Source of the DNA: Verrucomicrobiaceae bacterium
Lineage (GTDB): Bacteria > Verrucomicrobiota > Verrucomicrobiia > Verrucomicrobiales > Verrucomicrobiaceae
DNA length: 10,148 nucleotides
Direction: 5' to 3'
Assembly: GCA_947463285.1 (NCBI GenBank)
Contig: CANHTV010000098.1
Coordinates: 1-10,148 of the forward strand
Below are positions 1-6,692 of this stretch, one piece after another; within the stretch, counting starts at the first letter, position 1; the number at the start of each line of letters is the position of its first letter. Below the pieces are notes generated by a model that was not told the origin of the DNA, made no database searches, and saw nothing but the letters and a program-made list of their open reading frames with translations. The translations under genes and the position numbers were made by a program.

Positions 1-638
1 GAATGCTCCACGATATGCAGGTCAGGCGAGGGTTCGTCTTTGCCAACGAGAACGGGGAACACCGGAACGACTCCTGTTTCGGGATCGGCCGGGCCAGACT
101 TATCTGTCGGATTTCCATCCGTTATCAGGACGACGGCTGCCGTTCTACTTCCTGCGCCGCCACCACGTAGAGTCTTCAGTGCACGCTCCTGCTCCGACTT
201 CGTGCCGCTGAAGTCCAGCTTTGTGAAATCAGGCACGTTTTGAAGCCGCTCATCCACGATCTGAGTCTTCACGCGAAACCTACGGCCGAGTTCATCTAGC
301 CATGACGGCGTAGACTTGGCGTCTTTGCCGAGAGCCTCGCGCATGGACGCGCCACGCGTTACACCGCCCGGAGTTTCACTCACCTGCAAAGAAGCGCTGT
401 TGTCCGCCACGATCACGATTTCGTTCTCACCCGTCTTCGGCTGCTGTCGTGACCACATCGGATCCGTGAGACAAAAGACTAGCAATCCCCAGGCACCGAG
501 CTTGCAAACCATCGCCGCCCATTTCGTGAGACCATGCAATGGCGATTCCCGATATCCCCACAGCAAGACCACCCCTGCCACAGCGAGGATCGCAATGGTA
601 AGCCAGAGTCGCTCAGGATGTTGGAGGGTGAGGGTCAT
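1..638 (-). CDS. Membrane-anchored VWA-domain protein, N-terminal part (cut by left window edge)
   Basis: The frame is open from ATG at 638 to the window edge (212 codons), so the stop and C-terminus are not visible. Two hydrophobic segments come first, at about residues 11-29 and 40-58, as in BatA-like or 'double-transmembrane' VWA proteins of Bacteroidetes and PVC bacteria. A von Willebrand A fold follows: EIVIVADNSASL carries the DxSxS metal-site motif (D79, S81, S83), T146 in FSGTKSEQ is a candidate MIDAS threonine, and VLITDGN (D174) is the usual third metal-site loop. The VWA domain should face the periplasm or be membrane-associated; its ligand is unknown. A TAG in the same frame directly precedes the ATG, so the start cannot lie further upstream. 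I see no Shine-Dalgarno. The gene is divergent from the VWA gene at 857. Many relatives are much longer and carry a glutamine-amidotransferase-like C-terminal part, which cannot be checked here. Confidence 0.85.
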   Translation of the reverse strand, partial: MTLTLQHPERLWLTIAILAVAGVVLLWGYRESPLHGLTKWAAMVCKLGAWGLLVFCLTDPMWSRQQPKTGENEIVIVADNSASLQVSETPGGVTRGASMREALGKDAKSTPSWLDELGRRFRVKTQIVDERLQNVPDFTKLDFSGTKSEQERALKTLRGGGAGSRTAAVVLITDGNPTDKSGPADPETGVVPVFPVLVGKDEPSPDLHIVEH

Positions 639-856
639 CTAAAACAAAACGTGAGCAGTGACGGTCTTCATCATTTTGGCAGCACCTGAATGGTTTTCAT
701 GGAGCAGGAATCAGTCAATAGGGATGAATAGTTGCTACGTAGGCCAATCTTTCCTTCTGAGGCTTTCATCAATGCAGGAATATCTTGCATGAACTGTCCC
801 TGACGGGCAGTCTCGCGGGCTATGTTTTCTAGCGTTTCCTGACGGTGCCCTTTCTC
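639..856. promoter_or_regulatory. Divergent intergenic region between two VWA-protein genes
   Basis: These 218 bases separate the minus-strand VWA gene (start 638) from the plus-strand VWA gene (start 857) and must hold signals for both. I see no well-matched sigma70 -35/-10 pair; TATGTT at 821-826 is a weak -10 candidate for the plus gene. A minus-strand open frame (892-671, 73 codons, ending QVLPK) crosses the region and overlaps the first codons of the plus gene. It has no recognisable motif and I do not call it a gene, though a small protein or a decayed gene end cannot be excluded. An imperfect dyad lies at 772-790. Confidence 0.5.
772..790. repeat. Imperfect 19-bp dyad, operator-like
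   Basis: ATGCAGGAATATCTTGCAT reads as ATGCA-n-GA and TC-n-TGCAT arms around an AT-rich centre; 14 of the 18 off-centre positions pair. This shape suits a dimeric helix-turn-helix regulator. It lies 67 bases upstream of the plus-strand VWA start and 134 bases upstream of the minus-strand one. Only one copy is visible, so it could be chance. Confidence 0.3.
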
Positions 857-2551
857 ATGTCTTCTCCTGAACAGCCTGACGATTTTATGCATCTGCCTAC
901 TGCTGCTGGCGGGGCTGACGCTGCTCGCCGGGCCAAGGCTGCGCTTTGGCAGGAAATCGCGGAAAAGCGCAAAGCCAAGTTAGCGGCAGAGATGGCACGG
1001 CAGCCACAGCCGGAGCCTGAAGTTGTGGCCGGGTTGCCTCAGGAAGCTGAGTCTGAGCCGCAGCCAGAGCCGTTGGCGGATGATTGGGCTGAGCTGATGC
1101 ACCTCGATCCTGAACTGGATCGCGTGCAGCTGCCACCTTTGCAAATCAACGCGCCCGCCCCGCAGGTGAACACGCCTGTGGAGGTGGAAACACGGGGTGA
1201 CATGTCAAGCCGCAAACGTTCGGTCATCCGCCGCCGAGCCAGCCCAGAGCCGGATGCCGATGCTGGCAGTATCACGAAGTTGTTTCTTTCTTCACCAGCG
1301 CCAAAGCCTGAGCCGCGTTTAGAAAAACAGGCTAGCAACCCTGAACTGGAGTCGCCGCAAGTGTCGGCAAAGCCTGAAGAGCCGAATGCCACTGCTGAAA
1401 CTGAGCCAGAAGTACAGGCCGAGCCGAGTGACCAAACCCCAGCTTCACCATCTGCCAAAGAGGGAGGGGATGAAACCAAGAGCGACGATGCTGAGGCACC
1501 TCAGGAAGCTTCGGAGATCAAAAAGAAGTGGTTGGAGAAGTGGGATAGCTGGGGCGGACGCTCCCTGGCCATCAGCCTCGCCATCCACACGCTCATCATT
1601 GGCTCGGCAGGTGTTTTGGTTGTGAACCAAGGTCTGCTGGATCAACAGGTGGACTTTTTACCCGGTGGCACGAAGCAGGGGGCGGAGGCCTCACAAGCCT
1701 TGGAACACAAGGTACAGCAAAAGAAAAAAACCTGGCTGAACAAGCCTGTGCCGATGCGCAAGATCGCCAGCATCAACTCGGTCTCCGAGATCGTCCTGCC
1801 GGATGAAGTGCCTGATTTGCTCGATCTGCCAGAGTCCAAAGACATGCTTTCCAGCTCCATGGGGGCCTCTGGTTTGGGCGGAGCGGGTGGCGGTTTTGGC
1901 AAAGGCATGGGTCTGGGCTCCAAAGGTGGCATGGTTTTTCAGCCTCTGTCGATGTTTGGCCGTGAGATCAAAGCCAAGAAGCTGGCTCTGGTGCTGGATG
2001 TGTCTGGCTCCATGGCTCCCTTTCTGCCGCGTGTGATCGAGGAGGTGGACAAGGTGGCCCGTGACAGCATCGTGGTTCTTTACGTCGGCTGTGGTCTGGA
2101 TAAGCCGCCGACGAGAGGCCTTGAAGGCGAAGACTTGTTCCGCACCTCTGGCTCCGAGTTTGAAAAATTCTGGCGTATGGGTGGGATGGCGACGCTGCAA
2201 GAGACGCGCAAATTCAAGTTATCCAAGTCCGACGTGATTCCCATGGAGAGTGTCTATCAGGTGCTGGCGAAGCGCCCGAATACCTGGTTCATTCATTATT
2301 TAGGCAGCAATAACTACACTTGGCTGGCTCTGCTCAGTGAACAGGTAAGGCCGGCGGATGCGCTGTATTGGTTTTCAGATTTCCAAGATCCGGTGAACTT
2401 TCAGCAGGTGCTGACGGTGAAGGAAAACCTCCAGAGGCGGAAACAAAAGCTCTACATTCAGCCTTATGGCATTGGCAGTGGTCTGGATCTCGTGAAAAGC
2501 CAGCTCGTCGAGCCCACGGGAGGGGATGTCATCGAGGCTACTTTTGAGTAG
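857..2551 (+). CDS. Single-pass membrane protein with C-terminal VWA domain
   Basis: 564 residues from ATG at 857. A GTG four codons upstream (845) is possible, but neither has a Shine-Dalgarno and MSSPEQ is the more natural start. Residues 1-225 are charged and rich in Pro and Glu, probably disordered, with a helical Ala/Lys/Glu stretch near 20-50. A basic segment (IKKKWLEKW) precedes one transmembrane helix at about 235-256 (SLAISLAIHTLIIGSAGVLV), so the N-terminus should be cytoplasmic and the rest periplasmic. A Gly-rich linker (335-359) leads to a VWA domain: LVLDVSGSM (D381, S383, S385) is a canonical MIDAS motif, GGMATL probably supplies the MIDAS threonine, and YWFSDF the third metal-site aspartate. 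Similar Gly-rich plus DVSGSM proteins are common in Planctomycetes and Verrucomicrobia, with unknown function. It lies 85 bases upstream of metF on the same strand and could be cotranscribed with it. Confidence 0.85.
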   Translation: MSSPEQPDDFMHLPTAAGGADAARRAKAALWQEIAEKRKAKLAAEMARQPQPEPEVVAGLPQEAESEPQPEPLADDWAELMHLDPELDRVQLPPLQINAPAPQVNTPVEVETRGDMSSRKRSVIRRRASPEPDADAGSITKLFLSSPAPKPEPRLEKQASNPELESPQVSAKPEEPNATAETEPEVQAEPSDQTPASPSAKEGGDETKSDDAEAPQEASEIKKKWLEKWDSWGGRSLAISLAIHTLIIGSAGVLVVNQGLLDQQVDFLPGGTKQGAEASQALEHKVQQKKKTWLNKPVPMRKIASINSVSEIVLPDEVPDLLDLPESKDMLSSSMGASGLGGAGGGFGKGMGLGSKGGMVFQPLSMFGREIKAKKLALVLDVSGSMAPFLPRVIEEVDKVARDSIVVLYVGCGLDKPPTRGLEGEDLFRTSGSEFEKFWRMGGMATLQETRKFKLSKSDVIPMESVYQVLAKRPNTWFIHYLGSNNYTWLALLSEQVRPADALYWFSDFQDPVNFQQVLTVKENLQRRKQKLYIQPYGIGSGLDLVKSQLVEPTGGDVIEATFE

Positions 2552-2636
2552 GTGGTTCCTCGAATAAACCTTTTCTCAAAATGACCGTGCCCTTGCGCCT
2601 TTCTGAACCTCGTCTTCATTACGCGACTTTTTCCTG

Positions 2637-3557
2637 ATGCACATTTCCGATATCCTCAGCCAGCAGCGCCCGACGCTGTCCTTTGAATTTTTTCCACCCA
2701 AGTCTGCCGAGGCATTTGAGGCGTTGTATGAGACGATCGGTGAACTGGAGGCCTACAAACCTTCCTTTGTCAGTGTGACCTACGGAGCCGGTGGCTCGAC
2801 ACGTGAGCTCACGCATGACCTCGTCGTGCGCATCAAAAAAACCACCACGCTGGACCCCGTTCCGCATCTGACCTGCGTCTGCCACACGGAGGCTGACATC
2901 GCCAGTATCTTGGAGCGGTATGCTGAGGCTGGCGTTAGCAATATTCTGGCGCTCGGTGGTGATCCTCCGCGCAATCTTGAAGGCTATGATCGCAGCAAGG
3001 ATGCCTTTCAGCACGCGGCGGATCTGGTGAGGTTTATCAAGAAATTCAACGATACAGGTGCTCATCCTGACAAGCGCGGATTTGGTATTGCTGTCGCTGG
3101 TTTTCCTGAAGGACATCCTTCCACACCGAATCGCGTGCAGGAAATGGATTATCTGAAAGCCAAGTGCGACGCCGGGGCCGATTACATTTGCACGCAGCTG
3201 TTTTTCGATAACCACGATTTCCTCGATTTCCGTGACCGCTGCCGCCTTGCCGGTATCACCATCCCGATCATCGCAGGCATCATGCCCATCACGAGTGCCA
3301 GCGGCATGAAGCGCATGGCCGAGCTCGCGGCAGGCGCTCGTTATCCCGCCAAGCTACTGCGTGCCATCCAGCGCTGCGGCAACGATGAAGAAGCCGTGCA
3401 GCGTGTCGGCGTGCATTACGCCACCGAGCAGTGCCGTGATCTCATCGATAACGGCGTGGACGGCATCCATTTTTACACACTTAATAAATCACAGGCCACG
3501 CGCGAGATCTACGCCAGTCTTGGAATTCGTGACTCAGCCGCCGTCCGCACTGCATGA
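2637..3557 (+). CDS. metF: Methylenetetrahydrofolate reductase
   Basis: 306 residues, the normal length for bacterial MetF. This cytoplasmic FAD enzyme reduces 5,10-methylene-tetrahydrofolate to 5-methyl-tetrahydrofolate, the methyl donor for methionine synthesis. The whole chain reads as a MetF TIM barrel. LSFEFFPPK near the N-terminus carries the catalytic glutamate (E17, equivalent to Glu28 in E. coli). VTYGAGGS follows, then LALGGDPP with D109 (equivalent to Asp120, near the flavin), GFPEGHP at 156-161, and TQLFFD with Q187 (substrate-binding glutamine). The E. coli enzyme has LALRGD where this one has LALGGD. The start is the first ATG in frame; no clear Shine-Dalgarno is seen in the 85-base gap upstream. 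The TGA stop overlaps the ATG of the next gene (ATGA at 3554-3557), which points to translational coupling. I see no SAM or cobalamin riboswitch in the short leader. Confidence 0.96.
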   Translation: MHISDILSQQRPTLSFEFFPPKSAEAFEALYETIGELEAYKPSFVSVTYGAGGSTRELTHDLVVRIKKTTTLDPVPHLTCVCHTEADIASILERYAEAGVSNILALGGDPPRNLEGYDRSKDAFQHAADLVRFIKKFNDTGAHPDKRGFGIAVAGFPEGHPSTPNRVQEMDYLKAKCDAGADYICTQLFFDNHDFLDFRDRCRLAGITIPIIAGIMPITSASGMKRMAELAAGARYPAKLLRAIQRCGNDEEAVQRVGVHYATEQCRDLIDNGVDGIHFYTLNKSQATREIYASLGIRDSAAVRTA

Positions 3558-4489
3558 GTGATCAGCAAGTCCCACTCATCGCTGCCATCGAGATGGGCGG
3601 CACCAAGATCGTCTGCGGCATCGGCACAGGGCCCCATGACATTCGTGCGACGCATCGCATCGATACGACGACGCCTGAAGAGACTCTGGAGGCCACCAGC
3701 CGCTGGCTTTCTCGTGCGAAAACTGAGCACGGACAGTTTGCCGCCATCGGCATCGGTAGCTTTGGCCCCTTGGATTTAAATCCCAAGAGTGAAGGTTATG
3801 GTCTTATTACCACCACTCCCAAACCCAACTGGCAGCAGACCGATGTAGTGACGTTTTTCAAGAACCGTTTTCGCGTGCCCATAGGCTTTGACACGGACGT
3901 GAATGCCGCGGTGCTCGCCGAATATCTTTGGGGTGCGGGGCAGGGGATGGATCCGCTCATTTACATCACGGTCGGCACCGGTGTTGGCGGTGGTGTTTTG
4001 GTTAATGGCCAGCTCGTCCATGGAGCGATGCATCCCGAGATCGGGCACCTCGTCGTTCCTCCACCGACTAACAGCGCCGCGGTGCAGCGTGAGTGTCAAT
4101 GTCCCTATCACAAAAGCTGTGTCGAAGGTTACGTCTGCGGCCCTGCCATCGCCAAACGCTGGGGTGTGCGGGCCGACATGCTGCCGATGGATCATCCAGC
4201 TTGGGAAGAAATCGCCGATGTCATGGGGCATGCCTTGATGAATCTATGCCTTACACTTTCTCCGAAGCGCATCATCCTCGGCGGTGGTGTCATGGCGCAG
4301 CCACAGCTCATCCCTCTGATTCGTGGCCGCCTTATTCATCATCTGAATGGCTACCTGCTCATCCCTCAGGTGGGGCGTGACATTGACAGCTTTGTGGTTT
4401 CTCCGGGCCTAGGTTCACGTTCTGGCTTGCTGGGCTCAATCGCCCTCGGACGAATGGCCTTCGATCAAACGCAAAACGCCCACTCATGA
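3554..4489 (+). CDS. ROK-family sugar kinase, fructokinase-like
   Basis: 311 residues, typical for ROK kinases. The N-terminal AAIEMGGTKIVCGIG (10-24) is the phosphate-binding loop. GFDTDVNAA holds the likely catalytic base (D115) and the sugar-contacting N117. TVGTGVGGGVLVNG (139-152) is the ROK signature loop. HPEIGH (160-165) and C181-Q-C-P-Y-H-K-S-C189-V-E form the zinc-binding region; the CPYHxxCxEG spacing resembles the Bacillus YdhR/GmuE fructokinase subgroup rather than the CGxxGCxE of glucokinases. It probably phosphorylates fructose or a related hexose with ATP in the cytosol, but specificity is inferred. It starts inside the metF stop and its own stop overlaps the ABC gene start (ATGA, 4486-4489), so all three are probably translated together. 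No sugar transporter or regulator adjoins it. Confidence 0.9.
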   Translation: MSDQQVPLIAAIEMGGTKIVCGIGTGPHDIRATHRIDTTTPEETLEATSRWLSRAKTEHGQFAAIGIGSFGPLDLNPKSEGYGLITTTPKPNWQQTDVVTFFKNRFRVPIGFDTDVNAAVLAEYLWGAGQGMDPLIYITVGTGVGGGVLVNGQLVHGAMHPEIGHLVVPPPTNSAAVQRECQCPYHKSCVEGYVCGPAIAKRWGVRADMLPMDHPAWEEIADVMGHALMNLCLTLSPKRIILGGGVMAQPQLIPLIRGRLIHHLNGYLLIPQVGRDIDSFVVSPGLGSRSGLLGSIALGRMAFDQTQNAHS

Positions 4490-5160
4490 GTTCAGCCGCC
4501 ACCCTAGTCGCTACCGATGTCCACCGCATTTATAAGATCGGTGGTCATGAGTTGCCCGTGCTGTGCGGTCTGAATGTGCAGGTCGCTCCTGGTGAAAAAG
4601 TTTTTCTCTGCGGCCAGTCTGGTGCGGGTAAAACGACTCTGCTTTACGTCCTTGGCGGGTTGGAAAAACCCACGAGTGGCGATGTGCTCGTGCATGGTAA
4701 ATCGCTCTATCAAGGCAGCGCCAAAGAGCGCGCGCTGGCTCGCAACCGTACAATGGGCTTCGTCTTCCAGCACTACTTCCTTTTGCCGGAGCTGACAGCT
4801 TTGGAAAACGTCATCCTGCCAGCCTTGATCGGTGGTCGGCAGGCGGAAGGCCGCGCCCGTGAACTGTTGGATCGCGTGGGCCTCACGCCGCGTCTGGATC
4901 ATCTTCCCACGGAACTCAGCGGCGGCGAACAGCAGCGCGTCGCCATTGCACGAGCCTTGATCAATGATCCCGGCATCCTTTATGCCGATGAACCCACTGG
5001 GAATCTCGATTCCAGCACCGGTTCAGGCGTCATGGACATGCTCATGAGCATCGTTGAGGAATCCAAAAAGACTCTCGTCGTGGTTACTCATGATCAAACC
5101 TTGGCCAAGCGCGGTGATCGCCGCCTGACCCTAAAAAAGGGCATCCTGGAAGAAGGCTGA
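4486..5160 (+). CDS. ABC transporter ATP-binding protein, LolD/MacB type
   Basis: 224 residues, a single nucleotide-binding domain of the LolD/MacB/FtsE family. All motifs are intact: Walker A GQSGAGKTT (43-51), Q-loop Q95 in FVFQHYFLLPELTALEN, signature LSGGEQQ (144-150), Walker B ILYADEP with D168 and E169, D-loop GNLD (172-175) and switch histidine H202. The ADEPTGNLD wording and the short C-terminus fit LolD, which powers lipoprotein release, or MacB-type efflux partners. No permease gene follows: the next gene is convergent three bases away, and upstream is the kinase whose stop overlaps this ATG. The membrane partner must be encoded elsewhere. FtsE is a less likely alternative because no FtsX adjoins. 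Confidence 0.92.
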   Translation: MSSAATLVATDVHRIYKIGGHELPVLCGLNVQVAPGEKVFLCGQSGAGKTTLLYVLGGLEKPTSGDVLVHGKSLYQGSAKERALARNRTMGFVFQHYFLLPELTALENVILPALIGGRQAEGRARELLDRVGLTPRLDHLPTELSGGEQQRVAIARALINDPGILYADEPTGNLDSSTGSGVMDMLMSIVEESKKTLVVVTHDQTLAKRGDRRLTLKKGILEEG

Positions 5161-5163
5161 AGA

Positions 5164-6045
5164 TCATCTCGGTCTCGCTACGATGATACCAGCGTGGCTT
5201 TTAAAATCGGCGAGATAGCCGGAAACAGATTTGTCGATGATGACACGCTTTTTGTCGGCTGAAGCATGCATGAATCGCATTATGCCATCCTGAGTGCGCA
5301 GGGCCAGCCCGACGTGGCTGCAATAAACATGAGCCTTGTGGGTGACGATGCCGATGATGTCGCCGCTTTGTAGCTTGGGCTCGATGGCGGCCACGGCGTT
5401 TTTGGGGATGTAATGAAAAGGGTGGCGCTGCAACTCCGCCTCGATCCGGGCCATGCCGCTGCGTAGCTCGGGATTGTTTTTGAGGTAGCGGTAGCTTTTC
5501 CAGAGCACCGTCATCTCGTCGATCTTTCGCCCCTTCAGCTGAATTGTGGGCGCGATGCTGCGCGTGATGTCGCGCACATTGTCGCGAGCATCGTTGTCGC
5601 GAAACCACTCTTCGAGGTAGTGAATACGGTCGAGGTAGTTGCCGTTGCAGCGCCCACCGCGGTAACGCGTCCACTCGATCTCGCGTAGCAGGTCGCTCGG
5701 GCTGTAGCTCGTCTGCCTGCGGCCAAACATGCGCGCCAGGCCAAGCGCCGCCTCGAAGAAGGTCCAGCAATCCAGGCCCTCGAAATTCACCGCGGCCGAC
5801 TCGACATGGTCATCAATCTCAAGCGTAAATCCGGCATAAGGCGTGCCTTTCATCGTCAGCGCTGCCCGTGTCATGCGGTCAGCGATGGGCAGGCTGCTCC
5901 AGTTCTCGCTTAAGCCTTCTACAACAATCTGGCGGTACTTCGATAGCCCGATCAAGGTGCGGTTTTGTGGCAAATACTCTGCGGCGGAACTGCTTAGGGC
6001 TGAATTGGCGACAAAGGTCAAAAAATGGCGTCGGGAAAGAGTCAC
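5164..6045 (-). CDS. DUF1460 family protein, NlpC/P60-like cell-wall amidase, Tat-like signal
   Basis: 293 residues from a GTG start; a TAA in the same frame four codons upstream limits the start, and the GTG gives a proper leader. The N-terminus LSRRHFLTFVANSALSSSA has the twin-arginine S-R-R-x-F-L pattern, so folded export by Tat is likely, though the hydrophobic core is short. The body matches DUF1460 enzymes, papain-like N-acetylmuramoyl-L-alanine amidases that cut peptidoglycan peptides. EGLDCWTFFEAALGLAR carries the nucleophile C93, YCSHVGLAL the histidine H244, and FMHASADKKRVI (H260) is the conserved HAS block. Family members end with a Y-x-x-x-x-K-x-x-G-I-x-x-x-R pattern, also present here. 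It is the last gene of the cstA operon, nine bases after the TPM gene, and is convergent with the ABC gene. The substrate is inferred from family. Confidence 0.85.
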   Translation of the reverse strand: MTLSRRHFLTFVANSALSSSAAEYLPQNRTLIGLSKYRQIVVEGLSENWSSLPIADRMTRAALTMKGTPYAGFTLEIDDHVESAAVNFEGLDCWTFFEAALGLARMFGRRQTSYSPSDLLREIEWTRYRGGRCNGNYLDRIHYLEEWFRDNDARDNVRDITRSIAPTIQLKGRKIDEMTVLWKSYRYLKNNPELRSGMARIEAELQRHPFHYIPKNAVAAIEPKLQSGDIIGIVTHKAHVYCSHVGLALRTQDGIMRFMHASADKKRVIIDKSVSGYLADFKSHAGIIVARPR

Positions 6046-6054
6046 GAGCAGGCT

Positions 6055-6684
6055 TTAATAAGGATCTTCATGCTCGTCTTGAGCTGCATGAGTAAGCTCA
6101 CCTGTCGTTGAATCCAGCCAGTACAGGGACTCGGTGTAGCCAAAGACCGCAGGCATCTGCTGAGCCAGTTCGGTGAACTGACGTTCGGCTTCTCTGAAAA
6201 ATGAAACTCCAGCTTCAGCGAATTTTTTCTTGCTCAGGTAAGGAACGGCTGGGCAGAGGCATTTCTCCAAAGTTAGCTCGGAAATAAAAGGCTCCAGGCC
6301 ATAGCCGATCGTTGCCAGAGCCAGCGATGTTTGAGGGTCGATCAAAAGCAGCAGTCCATGATTATCACCGCCGCGTTCGACTGCACTGAAGAGATTGGCG
6401 CGATTAAATAGCCAAAAAGCATATACCTCGGGTTTCAATCCTTGGGGCACTTCGGCAATAACGATGGTCGCTGAAACCTCGGGGAATCGCTGCTCAAGAA
6501 ACTGGATGCTGTTGATCAGCGACCGCCTTCCATGGCTGCTAAGTACTCTGGCCAGATCCGCCACTGGCGGCGAAAGCTGCGGCTGAATGCCCATCTGGGC
6601 GGTCAGTGCTTCCAAAGAAAAACCGCACTGGAGGCAGGTTGCCTCAGTCTCGGTGATTCTTTGGCGGCAGGCGGGGCAGTGCAT
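6055..6684 (-). CDS. Zinc-ribbon plus TPM-domain protein
   Basis: 209 residues. The N-terminus has two CxxC pairs (C3/C6 and C17/C20), a short zinc ribbon. Residues about 45-165 resemble the TPM domain (TLP18.3/Psb32/MOLO-1 fold): a helix-rich start (VADLARVLSSHGRRSLINSI), strand ATIVIAEVP, NRANLF (94-99), GLLLLIDP (110-117), IGYGLEPFI (126-134) and the closing KKKFAEAGVSFF helix. The C-terminus is acidic and ends EHEDPY. Most bacterial TPM proteins carry a signal peptide and a C-terminal membrane helix; this one has neither, so it is probably cytosolic or bound to a partner. Its function is unknown; TPM proteins have been linked to phosphatase-like activity and to assembly of membrane complexes. 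It sits between cstA (8-base gap) and the DUF1460 gene (9-base gap), so cotranscription is very likely. Confidence 0.78.
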   Translation of the reverse strand: MHCPACRQRITETEATCLQCGFSLEALTAQMGIQPQLSPPVADLARVLSSHGRRSLINSIQFLEQRFPEVSATIVIAEVPQGLKPEVYAFWLFNRANLFSAVERGGDNHGLLLLIDPQTSLALATIGYGLEPFISELTLEKCLCPAVPYLSKKKFAEAGVSFFREAERQFTELAQQMPAVFGYTESLYWLDSTTGELTHAAQDEHEDPY

Positions 6685-6692
6685 GATCGGGT

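Noticed and set aside
639..674. Eleven-codon minus-strand mini-ORF (MMKTVTAHVLF) ending directly before the VWA start
   Set aside because: Considered as a leader peptide, but it is in the same frame and has no ribosome site, attenuator hairpin or regulatory codon run. It only shows that a stop precedes the VWA ATG.
1691..2200. Minus-strand 169-codon frame opposite the VWA gene
   Set aside because: It overlaps the VWA domain coding sequence including the DVSGSM motif, and shows no family signature.
2552..2636. Possible riboswitch or terminator upstream of metF
   Set aside because: The 85 bases contain no convincing hairpin followed by a U-run, and are too short for a SAM or cobalamin riboswitch.
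5161..5163. Bidirectional terminator between the convergent ABC and DUF1460 genes
   Set aside because: Only three bases separate the stops, and no stable inverted repeat with T-runs is visible in the flanking coding ends.
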